19,785 bases of DNA from Chloroflexota bacterium (GTDB taxonomy: Bacteria; Chloroflexota; Dormibacteria; CF-121): NCBI GenBank assembly GCA_005882525.1, contig VBGO01000055.1:1-19785 (forward strand). The letters run 5' to 3'. Positions within the stretch are counted from its first letter, which is position 1. The number at the start of each line of letters is the position of its first letter. Of this stretch, positions 1 through 7,550 are shown piece by piece. The notes under the pieces are model-generated. The model searched no databases. It was not told the origin of the DNA and was given only the letters and a program-made list of their open reading frames with translations. The translations under genes were made by a program, and so were the position numbers.

Positions 1-531
1 ACCCTGCCCGGGATGCCGGGCGGAATCTTCTCGACCACCAGTGACGAACATGACCCGCAGGGCCACATCACCGAGGGCATCGAGAACCGCATCGCCATGA
101 TGCGCAAGCGGATGGCAAAGTTACAGACGGCGGCGCGCGAAATTCCGGCGGCCTCCAAGTTTACGATGCATGGTCCGCGCCAGGCGGACCTCACCCTGGT
201 TGGCTGGGGCGCGACCAAGGGCGCGATCCTCGATGCCATGAACGAGTTGGAGCTGGATGGTCGCTCGGTCAACTTCCTGCAGATCCGGTTGATGCGTCCC
301 TTCCCGGCCGATGCCGTGGCAGCGATCCTGCGGAATGCCCGGCTGACGGTCCTGATCGAAAACAACTACTCGGCGCAGCTCGGTGCGCTGATCGCTGAGC
401 AGACGGGCGTCGCGCTCGATCACCACGTCCTGAAGTACGACGGCCGCCCGTTCTCCCGGAACGAGATCGTGGAGGGCGTGCTGGCGGCCCTATCCGAGCA
501 GAAGAAGGAGGTCATGGTGTCCCATGCCTGA
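1..531 (+). CDS. korA: 2-oxoacid:ferredoxin oxidoreductase, alpha subunit (C-terminal part)
   Basis: This is the C-terminal part of the alpha subunit of a pyruvate/2-oxoglutarate:ferredoxin oxidoreductase, which oxidatively decarboxylates a 2-oxoacid with CoA to acyl-CoA, CO2 and reduced ferredoxin. The frame is open from base 1 with no stop, so the gene starts outside the window; the ATG at 13 is internal. Family features seen are the helix RIAMMRKRMAKL, the LVGWGATKGAI segment (usually GWGSTKG), LMRPFPADAV, a VLIENNYSAQLGALI segment matching the family's 'vE.N..GQl', and the closing YDGRPFSRNEI. The stop overlaps the korB start by 8 bases, so the two subunits are probably translationally coupled. 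The substrate (pyruvate or 2-oxoglutarate) cannot be told from this part; the KorA assignment rests on the general pattern of two-subunit alpha/beta enzymes. Confidence 0.9.
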   Translation, partial: TLPGMPGGIFSTTSDEHDPQGHITEGIENRIAMMRKRMAKLQTAAREIPAASKFTMHGPRQADLTLVGWGATKGAILDAMNELELDGRSVNFLQIRLMRPFPADAVAAILRNARLTVLIENNYSAQLGALIAEQTGVALDHHVLKYDGRPFSRNEIVEGVLAALSEQKKEVMVSHA

Positions 532-1480
532 GGCCGCCGCCGCCGCACCGAAGAAGTTCGCCCTGCAGCAGTACAAGACCGAAGTCCATGTCGACTGGTG
601 TCCGGGCTGCGGCGACTTCGGCATCCTCAGCTCCATCCAACAGGCCCTGTTCCAGCTCCAGGTCCCGCCGTACAAGGTCGCCATGATCTCGGGTATCGGC
701 TGCTCCGGCAAGACGCCGCACTACATCGACACCTACGGGCTGCACACGCTCCATGGGCGAGCGCTGCCGGTCGCCACCGGCGCCAAGCTGGCCAACAACC
801 AGCTGACGGTGGTGGCGGTCGGCGGCGACGGTGACGGCTACGGGATCGGGGCCGGCTACTTCGTGAACAGCGGACGGCGGAACATCGACATGACCTACAT
901 CGTCTTCAACAACGGCGTCTACGGGCTTACCAAGGGGCAGGCATCACCGACCCTGGCCAAGGGGTTGAAGACGAAGTCGATGTCGGAGGCTTCCATCCAG
1001 GAGGGGATCAACCCGATCGCCGTCGCGCTCGGCGCCGGATACACCTGGATCGGCCGCGGCTATGCCCTCGATGTGAAGCACCTGGTCTCCCTCATCGTCC
1101 AGGCGATCAACCATAAGGGAACGTCCTTCCTGGACGTCTTTCAGACCTGCCCGGTGTACAACGACCTGCGCACGAAGGAGTGGTACGCGGGTGAGGATCT
1201 CGGGCGGACCCGGATTCGGCGGCTGGAGGCTGACCCGGGGTGGGATCCGGTGGTGAAAGACCCCGGCAGCATCGATGAGCTGGTGGAGAAAAAGACGCGG
1301 GCGTTGCGAGCCTCCTATGAAACCCGAGACAGCCTGGCGGTGGGCGTTTTTTATGCCGCGGAGATGCCGACCTACGACGAGCAGCTGGCCGCCAAGGTCC
1401 CGGCGCTCAAAGACCACCCGCTGGTTGACCTCCCGCTCTACAACCGCGACGTCGACCCCCTCTTCGCCGAGCTGGCGTAG
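524..1480 (+). CDS. korB: 2-oxoacid:ferredoxin oxidoreductase, beta subunit
   Basis: This is the thiamine-diphosphate and Fe-S binding beta subunit of the same complex, 318 residues, a normal length for KorB. The sequence shows CPGCG at 26-30, a third Cys at 60 (GIGCSGK) and a fourth at 209 (FQTCPVYN), the usual four ligands of one [4Fe-4S] cluster. The ThDP/Mg motif is GDGDGYGIG at 101-109, with NN at 129-130 and the typical VYGLTKGQASPT after it. The common 'NHFxH' before RRN is replaced by GYFVN, a variant I believe occurs in one branch of the family. The ATG at 524 is the only start in frame near the end of korA; AAGGAGG lies about 12 bases upstream. The 7Fe ferredoxin gene about 1.6 kb downstream, on the other strand, is a possible electron acceptor (inference). 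Confidence 0.95.
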   Translation: MPEAAAAAPKKFALQQYKTEVHVDWCPGCGDFGILSSIQQALFQLQVPPYKVAMISGIGCSGKTPHYIDTYGLHTLHGRALPVATGAKLANNQLTVVAVGGDGDGYGIGAGYFVNSGRRNIDMTYIVFNNGVYGLTKGQASPTLAKGLKTKSMSEASIQEGINPIAVALGAGYTWIGRGYALDVKHLVSLIVQAINHKGTSFLDVFQTCPVYNDLRTKEWYAGEDLGRTRIRRLEADPGWDPVVKDPGSIDELVEKKTRALRASYETRDSLAVGVFYAAEMPTYDEQLAAKVPALKDHPLVDLPLYNRDVDPLFAELA

Positions 1481-1503
1481 CGGCTCGCGGCGCCGGGCTT
1501 CCG

Positions 1504-2103
1504 GTGGACGTGCGCCTTCTGGCCGTCAGCGATGAGGAAGAGGCTCAACTCCTTGATCCGAGGACGGTGGCCGCGCAGGGTCGAATCGACCTGGTGATCG
1601 GCTGCGGGGATCTACCGGCCGACTACCTCGACGCGCTCTGCACGATCTACGGCGTGCCGTTGCTGTTCGTTCGCGGCAACCACGATCCCCCCAGCCATCA
1701 GGGTGATTACCCATCCGGCGCCGAGATCGACGGGCGGGTGGTGAGGGAGAAGGGGCTGCTGATCGCCGGCCTCGAAGGCTCGATCCGGTACAGCGACGGG
1801 GCTCATCAGTACAGCGAGCGGCAGATGATGGCCAAGGTGCTGGCGCTCCGGGCCCGGCTCGGGGTGCGGCGCCTCGATATCCTGATCACCCACGGTCCGC
1901 CGGCGGGTGTCAACGAAGGCCCCGATGCGCCGCATCACGGACTCAAGGCGGTTCGGCGGGCGGTCGAGTGGATGCACCCGCGGCTGCTCCTGCATGGGCA
2001 CGTGCATCCATACGGCCGCGACATGACCCGCGAGGCGCAGCTGGGCGAGACTCGTGTGATCAACGTCGTCGGTCACCGGATGATCGAGCTCGCCCCCCGA
2101 TGA
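1504..2103 (+). CDS. Calcineurin-like metallophosphoesterase
   Basis: This is a 199-residue dinuclear-metal phosphoesterase of the calcineurin-like superfamily, probably cytoplasmic because no signal peptide is seen. Metal-site motifs appear in order: D10 (VSDEEE), D36 (GCGDLPADYL), GNHD at 58-61, H130 (THGPP) and HGHVH at 164-168. The first motif is normally DxH; here it is DEE, and the second is GDLPxxYL instead of GDxxD. The motif order and the short compact length otherwise fit the family. The start is GTG, 23 bases after korB; no ATG is available before the first motif. The stop overlaps the next gene's ATG (ATGA), so both are probably made together. The substrate (phosphodiester, phosphoprotein or nucleotide) is unknown. 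Confidence 0.85.
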   Translation: MDVRLLAVSDEEEAQLLDPRTVAAQGRIDLVIGCGDLPADYLDALCTIYGVPLLFVRGNHDPPSHQGDYPSGAEIDGRVVREKGLLIAGLEGSIRYSDGAHQYSERQMMAKVLALRARLGVRRLDILITHGPPAGVNEGPDAPHHGLKAVRRAVEWMHPRLLLHGHVHPYGRDMTREAQLGETRVINVVGHRMIELAPR

Positions 2104-3077
2104 AACAGCTCAGGGCCCGAACCGACTTCGAGACGGCGCGCCTCCAGGCATTCCTTCGCGACGCCGGCGCGATGCTTCGCGGCGATACCCGGCCCTTGCT
2201 CTCCTTCGACGAGGTACGCCGCGCCGCCCGTCTCGAGGGGCAGACATACCGCGGGCTGAAGGACGTCCCGATCGCCGATATCCGTGGCTCGGTCGGGCGA
2301 CCCAACGACTTCGACGCTTCCTTTCTACCGGTGCGGCCACAGATGCGAGAGCGCTGGGCCCAACTCGATGCGGCGATGCGGCGAGGTGAGGCGGTACCAC
2401 CGATCGAGGTGTACCAGCTCGGGGATGTTTATTTCGTCAAGGACGGGCACCACCGTGTATCCGTGGCCCGCCACCTCGGCTGGAAAAGCATCCCGGCTCG
2501 CGTCATCGAGGTTCGAACCCGGGCACCGCTGGCCAGCGACATGGATCCGGCGGCCCTGATCCAGGCCAGGGAGTACGTCGACTTCCTCGAGCGCACGCAC
2601 CTCGACCGGGTGCGCCCGCAGGCCTCGATCGCGGTGAGCCGGCTGGGGCGCTACGACCGAATCCTCGAGGACATCCTGGGGCATCGCTACTTCCTGGGTC
2701 TGCAACAGTACCGCGAGGTCGATATGGAGGAGGCCAGTGCCAGCTGGTACGACAACGTCTACAAACCGATCGCGGATCTGATCCGCGAATACGACATCCT
2801 GGCCCATTTCCCTGGAAGAACCGAGGCGGACCTCTACTTGTGGATCACCGCACGATGGCTCGAGTTGAGCCGCGCCCAAAAGCCGGCGGGCCCCGCCGAG
2901 GCGATCGCCGACATCCTGTTCGAGACGGAAGGCGCCGGCGCTCCGCCTCCCTCCCCGCAAGTTCTGGCCGTGCTGCAGCGCTGGCTTGGTCCGCCACGCC
3001 GTGTCATCGAACTCCCAGCCCGCCTGGTCCGTCGCGCCACCACGCCACGCTCGCAACCGACCCGGGATCCGGCCTGA
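2100..3077 (+). CDS. ParB-like N-terminal domain protein with DUF4032-like C-terminal part
   Basis: This is a 325-residue protein of unknown function. Residues about 45-145 look like the ParB/sulfiredoxin fold: KDVPIADIRGSVGR, then PPIEVYQLGDVYFVKDGHHRVSVARHLG, in which DGHHR matches the ParB/Srx phosphate-binding or CTPase motif. A helical region follows with LGRYDRILEDILGHRYFLG and, near 245-265, FPGRTEADLYLW, which recalls DUF4032. No HTH of a chromosome-partitioning ParB and no adjacent parA are seen, so a role in DNA segregation is unlikely. The DUF4032 and ParB links are from memory of motifs, not a search. The start is the ATG overlapping the phosphoesterase stop (ATGA); the open frame extends further upstream, but that part is only read-through of the phosphoesterase gene in another frame. 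The end lies 3 bases from the convergent ferredoxin gene. Confidence 0.75.
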   Translation: MKQLRARTDFETARLQAFLRDAGAMLRGDTRPLLSFDEVRRAARLEGQTYRGLKDVPIADIRGSVGRPNDFDASFLPVRPQMRERWAQLDAAMRRGEAVPPIEVYQLGDVYFVKDGHHRVSVARHLGWKSIPARVIEVRTRAPLASDMDPAALIQAREYVDFLERTHLDRVRPQASIAVSRLGRYDRILEDILGHRYFLGLQQYREVDMEEASASWYDNVYKPIADLIREYDILAHFPGRTEADLYLWITARWLELSRAQKPAGPAEAIADILFETEGAGAPPPSPQVLAVLQRWLGPPRRVIELPARLVRRATTPRSQPTRDPA

Positions 3078-3080
3078 GGC

Positions 3081-3395
3081 TCAGACCTCGGTCTTTCGCT
3101 TCTCCGGAAAGGCGGTGTTGATCTCGGCGCGCACCCGCGCCTTGTCGGCGTCGCTCTTGAAGTAGTCGAAGTTCCAGGCGATGAACTTCTTCTGCTCGGG
3201 CGGGACCTCGTCTTCGGGAAAGATCGCCGCCACCGGGCAGGGGTCCACGCAGGCGCCGCAGTCGATGCACTCGTCCGGATTGATGTAGAGCATCCGGTCC
3301 TCAGTGCCGCCGTCGATGATGCAGTCGACGGGGCAGACATCGACGCACGATTTGTCTTTCAGGTCGACGCAGGTCTCGGTGATGATATAGGCCAT
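3081..3395 (-). CDS. fdxA: 7Fe-8S ferredoxin ([3Fe-4S][4Fe-4S])
   Basis: This is a 104-residue bacterial-type ferredoxin, a soluble low-potential electron carrier. The first Cys motif is C9-x7-C17-x3-C21-P, lacking the central Cys of an 8Fe ferredoxin; the second is C43-x2-C46-x2-C49-x3-C53-P. By analogy with Azotobacter FdI and mycobacterial FdxA, C9, C17 and C53 would bind the [3Fe-4S] cluster, C21, C43, C46 and C49 the [4Fe-4S] cluster, and C25 would be free. The sequence YINPDECIDCGAC and a C-terminal extension of about 45 residues after the last cluster motif fit this class. It is a plausible partner of the KorAB enzyme encoded upstream (inference). A TAGAGT hexamer 15 bases before the ATG could be a -10 element but has no clear -35. 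Confidence 0.93.
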   Translation of the reverse strand: MAYIITETCVDLKDKSCVDVCPVDCIIDGGTEDRMLYINPDECIDCGACVDPCPVAAIFPEDEVPPEQKKFIAWNFDYFKSDADKARVRAEINTAFPEKRKTEV

Positions 3396-3502
3396 TCGGT
3401 GCGGAAATTCACTCTAGCACAGGGTTCCGACGTCTCTTTGCCTGTGAAGGCCGGGCCGCAAGCCGGTTGGAACTCCGCCACAGGACCGTCACAGATCGGT
3501 CA

Positions 3503-3542
3503 GGCCGCACCCTTCACCGGTGGCAAGAGGAGGGTTGCGGCC
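3503..3542. repeat. Inverted repeat in a divergent intergenic region
   Basis: The 161-base gap between the divergent ferredoxin gene and the single-TM protein gene holds an 11-bp stem (GGCCGCACCCT at 3503-3513 with AGGGTTGCGGCC at 3531-3542, one bulged T). The 17-base loop contains the perfect 8-bp palindrome CACCGGTG at 3515-3522. A smaller hairpin, GACCG/CGGTC, lies just upstream at about 3484-3501. It could be a protein-binding site for divergent control or an RNA structure in the leader of the downstream gene. No match to a riboswitch class I know was seen. Confidence 0.45.
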
Positions 3543-3556
3543 CGCGTTAACTCTTC

Positions 3557-4468
3557 GTGGCCCTCCCGAGACCGGTTCCCCCGCGCCGTGTGTTCAGGCC
3601 GGCGCGCCGGGTCTCCTGGGGAACCCGGATCTTTGCGGTCCTCGTCCTCGTGCTGGCGGTGGGCGCCGTCGGCGCCTTCCTCGAGGTCGTCCTGCCGCAG
3701 CGGGTTGCGTCGCTGGGCCAGTCTGAGGCGAGCGAGCTTGCCCTCGCGCGCAAGGGGGCGACCGACGCGAACGCCGCGGTCACCGCCCTCTGGGCCGACG
3801 TGAGCGCCAAAGGCGGCATCAGCCTATCGGATAGCCAGCTGGCGCAGGCCCTGGACCTGGCCAAGCGAACCGAAAAGGCGGCCGATGACGCGCTCGGCCA
3901 CGTCCAGGCCGCCCAGAGCTACATGACCCAGGCCGACAGCCTGCCGTTTCAGCTGCACTCGCCAGCTTTCATTGCCACGGACCGCCCCACCGTCCAGCAC
4001 CTGGACAAGGCCCTCCAGACGGCCATCCGGCTGACACACGCCGCCACCCTGCAGCTCAACCTCGCCAAACACCTGAGCCAGGACGCGCTCCAGATTTCGG
4101 GCAGCCTCGACCCCAGCCTGAACGCCCGCGCCTGGACGGATGCGGCCCGAACGGCCTCCGCGCTGACGACTGATCTGCGGGCCCAGCAGGCTCCGCTCGC
4201 CGACCCTGAGGCCCTGGTCGACCCGCTCTGGGGCAAGTGGGTCGACGCGATGCTCGCGGTGGTGACCAACGCCCAGCAGCTCAGCCTGGCTTCAGCGGCC
4301 AAGCAGACGCAGCTGGCCCAGCAAGCGAGCCGCAACCTGGCCACGGCTCGAGCTCAGCAGGCCGCGACCTTCGCTGCCGCCCAAAATGCCTCAACCGCCT
4401 GGCAGGCAAAGGCGGTTCAGCCCTTGCTCGATCTCCTGGCTCGGGAAGTCGCAGCTGGCGGCGCCTAG
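3557..4468 (+). CDS. Hypothetical single-pass membrane protein, Ala/Gln-rich helical
   Basis: I do not recognise this 303-residue protein. It begins with a basic stretch (RPVPPRRVFRPARR), then a strong hydrophobic segment at about 25-46 (IFAVLVLVLAVGAVGAFLEVVL), suggesting an N-in membrane anchor with the rest outside. The remaining 255 residues are rich in Ala, Gln, Leu and Thr with heptad-like spacing (for example KQTQLAQQASRNLATARAQQ) and few glycines, as in long helical bundles or coiled coils. No enzymatic motif and no Cys are seen. The start is GTG at 3557 with no clear Shine-Dalgarno; a second GTG at 3590 is a possible alternative that keeps the anchor. Its 3' end overlaps the convergent hydroxyacid dehydrogenase gene by 4 bases (CTAG). 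Confidence 0.7.
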   Translation: MALPRPVPPRRVFRPARRVSWGTRIFAVLVLVLAVGAVGAFLEVVLPQRVASLGQSEASELALARKGATDANAAVTALWADVSAKGGISLSDSQLAQALDLAKRTEKAADDALGHVQAAQSYMTQADSLPFQLHSPAFIATDRPTVQHLDKALQTAIRLTHAATLQLNLAKHLSQDALQISGSLDPSLNARAWTDAARTASALTTDLRAQQAPLADPEALVDPLWGKWVDAMLAVVTNAQQLSLASAAKQTQLAQQASRNLATARAQQAATFAAAQNASTAWQAKAVQPLLDLLAREVAAGGA

Positions 4469-5538
4469 ATCCGGGTCACCAGGTCTGGGTTGAGCTCACT
4501 GAGGCGGCGGACCCCAAGCAGGCTCATCGAGACCTCTATCTCCTGACGCAGCATCGCGAGCATCCCGCTTACGCCTTTGGCACCACCGACCGCCAGCGCC
4601 CACAGGTAGGGTCGCCCGACCAACACGCCAGCTGCCCCGAGACTGAGCGCCTTCAGGACATCGGTGCCCCGCCGTACCCCACCGTCGAGCAGCACCGGGA
4701 CGCGGCCGCCGACAGCCTCTACCACCTCGGGCAAGGCATCGAGGCTGGCGATGGAATAGTCGAGCTGCCGTCCACCGTGGTTGCTCACGACCAGGCCGCG
4801 AGCGCCCGCCTCGACCGCGTGCCGGGCATCGTCGGCGCGAACGAGGCCTTTAACGATCACCGGAAGCGGCGTCTTCGCAACGAGCCACTCGAGATCGGCC
4901 CAGCTCAGCGCCGGATTCGTGTGGGCGTTCACATTCTGGGCGAACGGGTCCGGGCCCTCGGCGGTGGCGGCGGCCCGCTTGCCGTCGAGATTCGCGTATT
5001 GAAGACCCTGCGGCAGGCTGAAGGTGTTGCGGATGTCGCGCTCACGTCGGCCGGTCTGGGGAAGGTCGACGGGAAAGCTGGCGCTCACCGCCCGCTCCGG
5101 GTGCATGTACAGCTGGAACCAGCGAACGCCAGACGCCGCCGCAGCCAGGTCTTCGATCGAGACGCTGGACAGCGTGCTGAGGCAAAAGGCGATCCCGGCA
5201 GCTGTGGCGCCCCGATAGGCGGCGGCTTCACCGTCCGGATGTGCCATCCGCTGGATCGCCGTCGGCGCAAGGTGCACGGGCATCTGGAACCGCTGCCCGA
5301 GGACTTCGTTGCTCAGATCCGGACGGTCCGCCGAGGCCAGCACCTTGAAGCGAAACCGATACCGGGCGAACGCCTCGCGGTTGGCGTGGAGCGTCGCTTC
5401 GTCCTCCGAGCCGCCGGCGATGTAGTCGTAGATGGCCTGGGGAAGGACCTCCCTGGCCGCCGGCTCGAAGTCATCGAGCTTGAGCGGAGCGCCGAGCCGG
5501 GTCGAGGGGCGAACCGCCGAGTCTGCCACGCTGCCCAT
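4465..5538 (-). CDS. FMN-dependent (S)-2-hydroxyacid dehydrogenase/oxidase (LldD/glycolate oxidase family) with internal gap
   Basis: This family oxidises L-lactate, glycolate or related 2-hydroxyacids to the 2-oxoacid using FMN in a TIM barrel. Visible motifs include YDYIAGGSEDE at 37-47, FQLY with Tyr144, D158 in VDLP, GRRERDIRN, K230 in VIVKG, SNHGGRQLD with H254 and R257, and LLDGGVRRGTDVLKAL near the end. The protein is 357 residues. Between PERAV (ends at 151) and VDLP (157) only five residues (SASFP) remain where spinach glycolate oxidase has 19. About 14 residues are thus missing: a barrel helix and the start of the strand carrying the catalytic Asp. The frame is intact on both sides. 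The gene is divergent from lctP, which supports a lactate/glycolate role. Whether the enzyme is still active is uncertain. Confidence 0.9.
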   Translation of the reverse strand: MGSVADSAVRPSTRLGAPLKLDDFEPAAREVLPQAIYDYIAGGSEDEATLHANREAFARYRFRFKVLASADRPDLSNEVLGQRFQMPVHLAPTAIQRMAHPDGEAAAYRGATAAGIAFCLSTLSSVSIEDLAAAASGVRWFQLYMHPERAVSASFPVDLPQTGRRERDIRNTFSLPQGLQYANLDGKRAAATAEGPDPFAQNVNAHTNPALSWADLEWLVAKTPLPVIVKGLVRADDARHAVEAGARGLVVSNHGGRQLDYSIASLDALPEVVEAVGGRVPVLLDGGVRRGTDVLKALSLGAAGVLVGRPYLWALAVGGAKGVSGMLAMLRQEIEVSMSLLGVRRLSELNPDLVTRI

Positions 5539-5593
5539 TGTGGCGTCTCGACCCCGCCCTGTGTAACGCTTAGAGGAGAAGCGGGGACGGAAG

Positions 5594-5598
5594 GGAGG
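5594..5598 (+). promoter_or_regulatory. Shine-Dalgarno of the lactate permease gene
   Basis: GGAGG within AAGGGAGG lies 8 bases before the ATG at 5607. It is the clearest canonical ribosome site in the window and fixes the permease start. The whole divergent gap to the hydroxyacid dehydrogenase start is 68 bases, so promoters for both directions must lie in or overlap it. I could not assign either with confidence. Confidence 0.7.
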
Positions 5599-5606
5599 TT
5601 CTCGTT

Positions 5607-7526
5607 ATGACCGGGGCCATCGCAATCCTGGCGTTCCATCAGACCTACCAGCCGATCGGCGACAGCATCGTTGTCTCGGCGATCGTCGCCGGGATTCCTC
5701 TGTACATCCTGTTCGTGATGCTGGCACTCCTCAGGATGCCGGCGTGGCTCTCGGCGCTGGTCGCCATGCTCTCCGCCGCCGTACTGGCCGCCCTGGTCTG
5801 GGGCATGCCGGTGGGTCTCGACGTCTCGGCGACCACCGAGGGCATGGCGAACGGGTTGTGGCCGATCAGCTGGATCGTGCTCAACGCCGTCTTTTTTCAC
5901 AACCTGACTCTCGCCAGTGGGGACTTCGACGTCATCAGGCGTTCGCTGACCCGGTTAACGGAGGACCGGCGGGTGCAGGCCCTGCTGGTGGCGTTCTGCT
6001 TCGGCGCCCTGATGGAGGGCATCGCCGGCTTCGGTGCCCCGGTCGCCATCTCGGCCGCCATCCTCGCCAGTCTCGGATTCGAGCCGATCAGCGCGGCCGT
6101 CCTGGCGCTGCTTGCCAACACCGCGCCCGTGGCGTTCGGATCGATCGGCATTCCGGTGGTCACCCTGGGCTTGCTAACGGCGCCGATCATCGGCCACAGC
6201 GCCGCTGATCAGACGCCGGTGACCCTGGCGCTCTCCGCCATGGTTGGGCGCCAGCTCCCCGTCTTTTCGATCATCATCCCGGGCTTTTTGATCGTGGTCC
6301 TCGCCGGCTGGAAACGCATGGTCGAAGTCCTGCCGGCCGTCCTGGCTGCGGGGGTGGTGTTCGCCATCGTCCAATTCCTGGTCTCGAATTTCATCGGCCC
6401 GGAGCTCACGGACGTGCTTGCCGCGCTGGTCTCGATGGCGGCGGTCGCCTTGCTGCTTCGAGTCTGGAAGCCGCGGGCGCTCTGGGGCTTCGCCGCCGAC
6501 CGCGAGGCGGCGCCGGCCGGCGCGACCGCCAGGCTTCGAAGCGTGGGCGCCGCGGTTGCCCAGGTTGCCGATCCCCCGGCCCGGGTGGTGCGCGCCTACA
6601 TGATGTACGTGATTCTGGTGGTAGTCATCCTGATCGGCCAGATGGGGAACCTGCCGTTTTTCTCCGGCAGCCCGCCCGGTAACGTCAAGAATGCGCTACA
6701 CACACCGGCAAACATCACCGCCGACCTCAAGTGCGGCCAGCCGCTGTACAAGCTCTGCCCCAATCCGTGGGTCGGTCCCGCCCCGGCCGTCGACGCGGGG
6801 GCTTTCAAATTCCCGTTCTGGCGCTTCCAGTGGCCCGGCAGCTACAGCGGCAGCTCAGCCAAGCCGAAGCCGCAGATCTTCCAGGAACCGCCGATCGTGT
6901 CCAAGTCGACGGCCTATCCGGTCACCTTCACCTGGGACTTCCTGTTGGCAGCCGGCAGCCTCGTCCTCTTCGCCTCCATCATCGCCTTCATCGTGATGGC
7001 GATCCGCGGGGCACCGCTGCGCCTCTTCTTTATCACCTACGGACGGACGCTGCGCCAGCTGGCGCTGCCGATCATGACCATCGCCTTCATCCTGGGCATC
7101 GCCGCCGTCATGAACTTCTCGGGAATGACCTCCACCCTTGCCCTGTTGATGGCGAAAACCGGCGCCGTCTTCCCCTTCTTCTCGGCCGTGATCGGCGCAC
7201 TGGGCGTCTTTCTGACCGGGAGCGATACGGCGTCCAACACCCTGTTCGGCCCGATGCAGGCGGTCACCGCCAAGCAGATCGTGATCGGCGGACATCACCT
7301 CAACCCGATCCTCACTGCCGGAACGAATTCATCGGGCGGCGTGATGGGCAAGATGATCAGTCCGCAAAACCTCTCGGTCGGCGCGGCAGGCGTCAACCGG
7401 GTGGGCGCGGAAGGCGAGATCTTCCGCCGCACCATCGGCTACAGCCTGATCCTTACCGCCGCCGTGGGCATCGTCGCCATGATCCAGGTCTACCTGATCC
7501 CGGGGATCATCCCCACGCTCAATTAA
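5607..7526 (+). CDS. lctP: L-lactate/glycolate permease, LctP family
   Basis: This is a polytopic inner-membrane proton-coupled importer of lactate, and in the GlcA branch of glycolate. The 639 residues are mostly hydrophobic. Family signatures are ISWIVLNAVFFHNLT at about 88-101, LMEGIAGFGAPVAI at 135-148, ANTAPVAFGSIGIPV at 170-184, FLTGSDTASNTLFG at 535-548 and GGVMGKMISPQNLSVG at 577-592. It is about 80 residues longer than the E. coli proteins. The extra length lies mainly in a hydrophilic loop at about 350-442 between two TM segments, with two Cys (376, 384) and many Pro, Lys and aromatic residues. As the first gene of the operon with glcDEF, it probably supplies their substrate. Lactate and glycolate cannot be told apart from sequence alone. 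Confidence 0.93.
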   Translation: MTGAIAILAFHQTYQPIGDSIVVSAIVAGIPLYILFVMLALLRMPAWLSALVAMLSAAVLAALVWGMPVGLDVSATTEGMANGLWPISWIVLNAVFFHNLTLASGDFDVIRRSLTRLTEDRRVQALLVAFCFGALMEGIAGFGAPVAISAAILASLGFEPISAAVLALLANTAPVAFGSIGIPVVTLGLLTAPIIGHSAADQTPVTLALSAMVGRQLPVFSIIIPGFLIVVLAGWKRMVEVLPAVLAAGVVFAIVQFLVSNFIGPELTDVLAALVSMAAVALLLRVWKPRALWGFAADREAAPAGATARLRSVGAAVAQVADPPARVVRAYMMYVILVVVILIGQMGNLPFFSGSPPGNVKNALHTPANITADLKCGQPLYKLCPNPWVGPAPAVDAGAFKFPFWRFQWPGSYSGSSAKPKPQIFQEPPIVSKSTAYPVTFTWDFLLAAGSLVLFASIIAFIVMAIRGAPLRLFFITYGRTLRQLALPIMTIAFILGIAAVMNFSGMTSTLALLMAKTGAVFPFFSAVIGALGVFLTGSDTASNTLFGPMQAVTAKQIVIGGHHLNPILTAGTNSSGGVMGKMISPQNLSVGAAGVNRVGAEGEIFRRTIGYSLILTAAVGIVAMIQVYLIPGIIPTLN

Positions 7527-7550
7527 GGGGTACCCGGCGTCCACAAATCA

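Noticed and set aside
3071..3092. Palindrome between the convergent ParB-like and ferredoxin genes as a bidirectional terminator
   Set aside because: CTGAG and CTCAG are separated by one base, too few for a loop, and no T-tract exists on either strand.
3396..3556. Riboswitch or structured leader RNA
   Set aside because: Both strands were compared by eye with SAM, cobalamin, TPP, FMN and c-di-AMP signatures; only isolated short similarities were seen, so only the inverted repeat is reported.
5539..5606. Promoters for lctP and the divergent dehydrogenase
   Set aside because: TTGTGG and several TA-containing hexamers exist but at unsuitable spacings, so no specific pair could be supported.
4237..5610. 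Open frame of 457 codons on the plus strand
   Set aside because: It lies antisense to the hydroxyacid dehydrogenase, whose conserved motifs prove the minus strand is coding. The plus frame has no recognisable domain and is a high-GC shadow.
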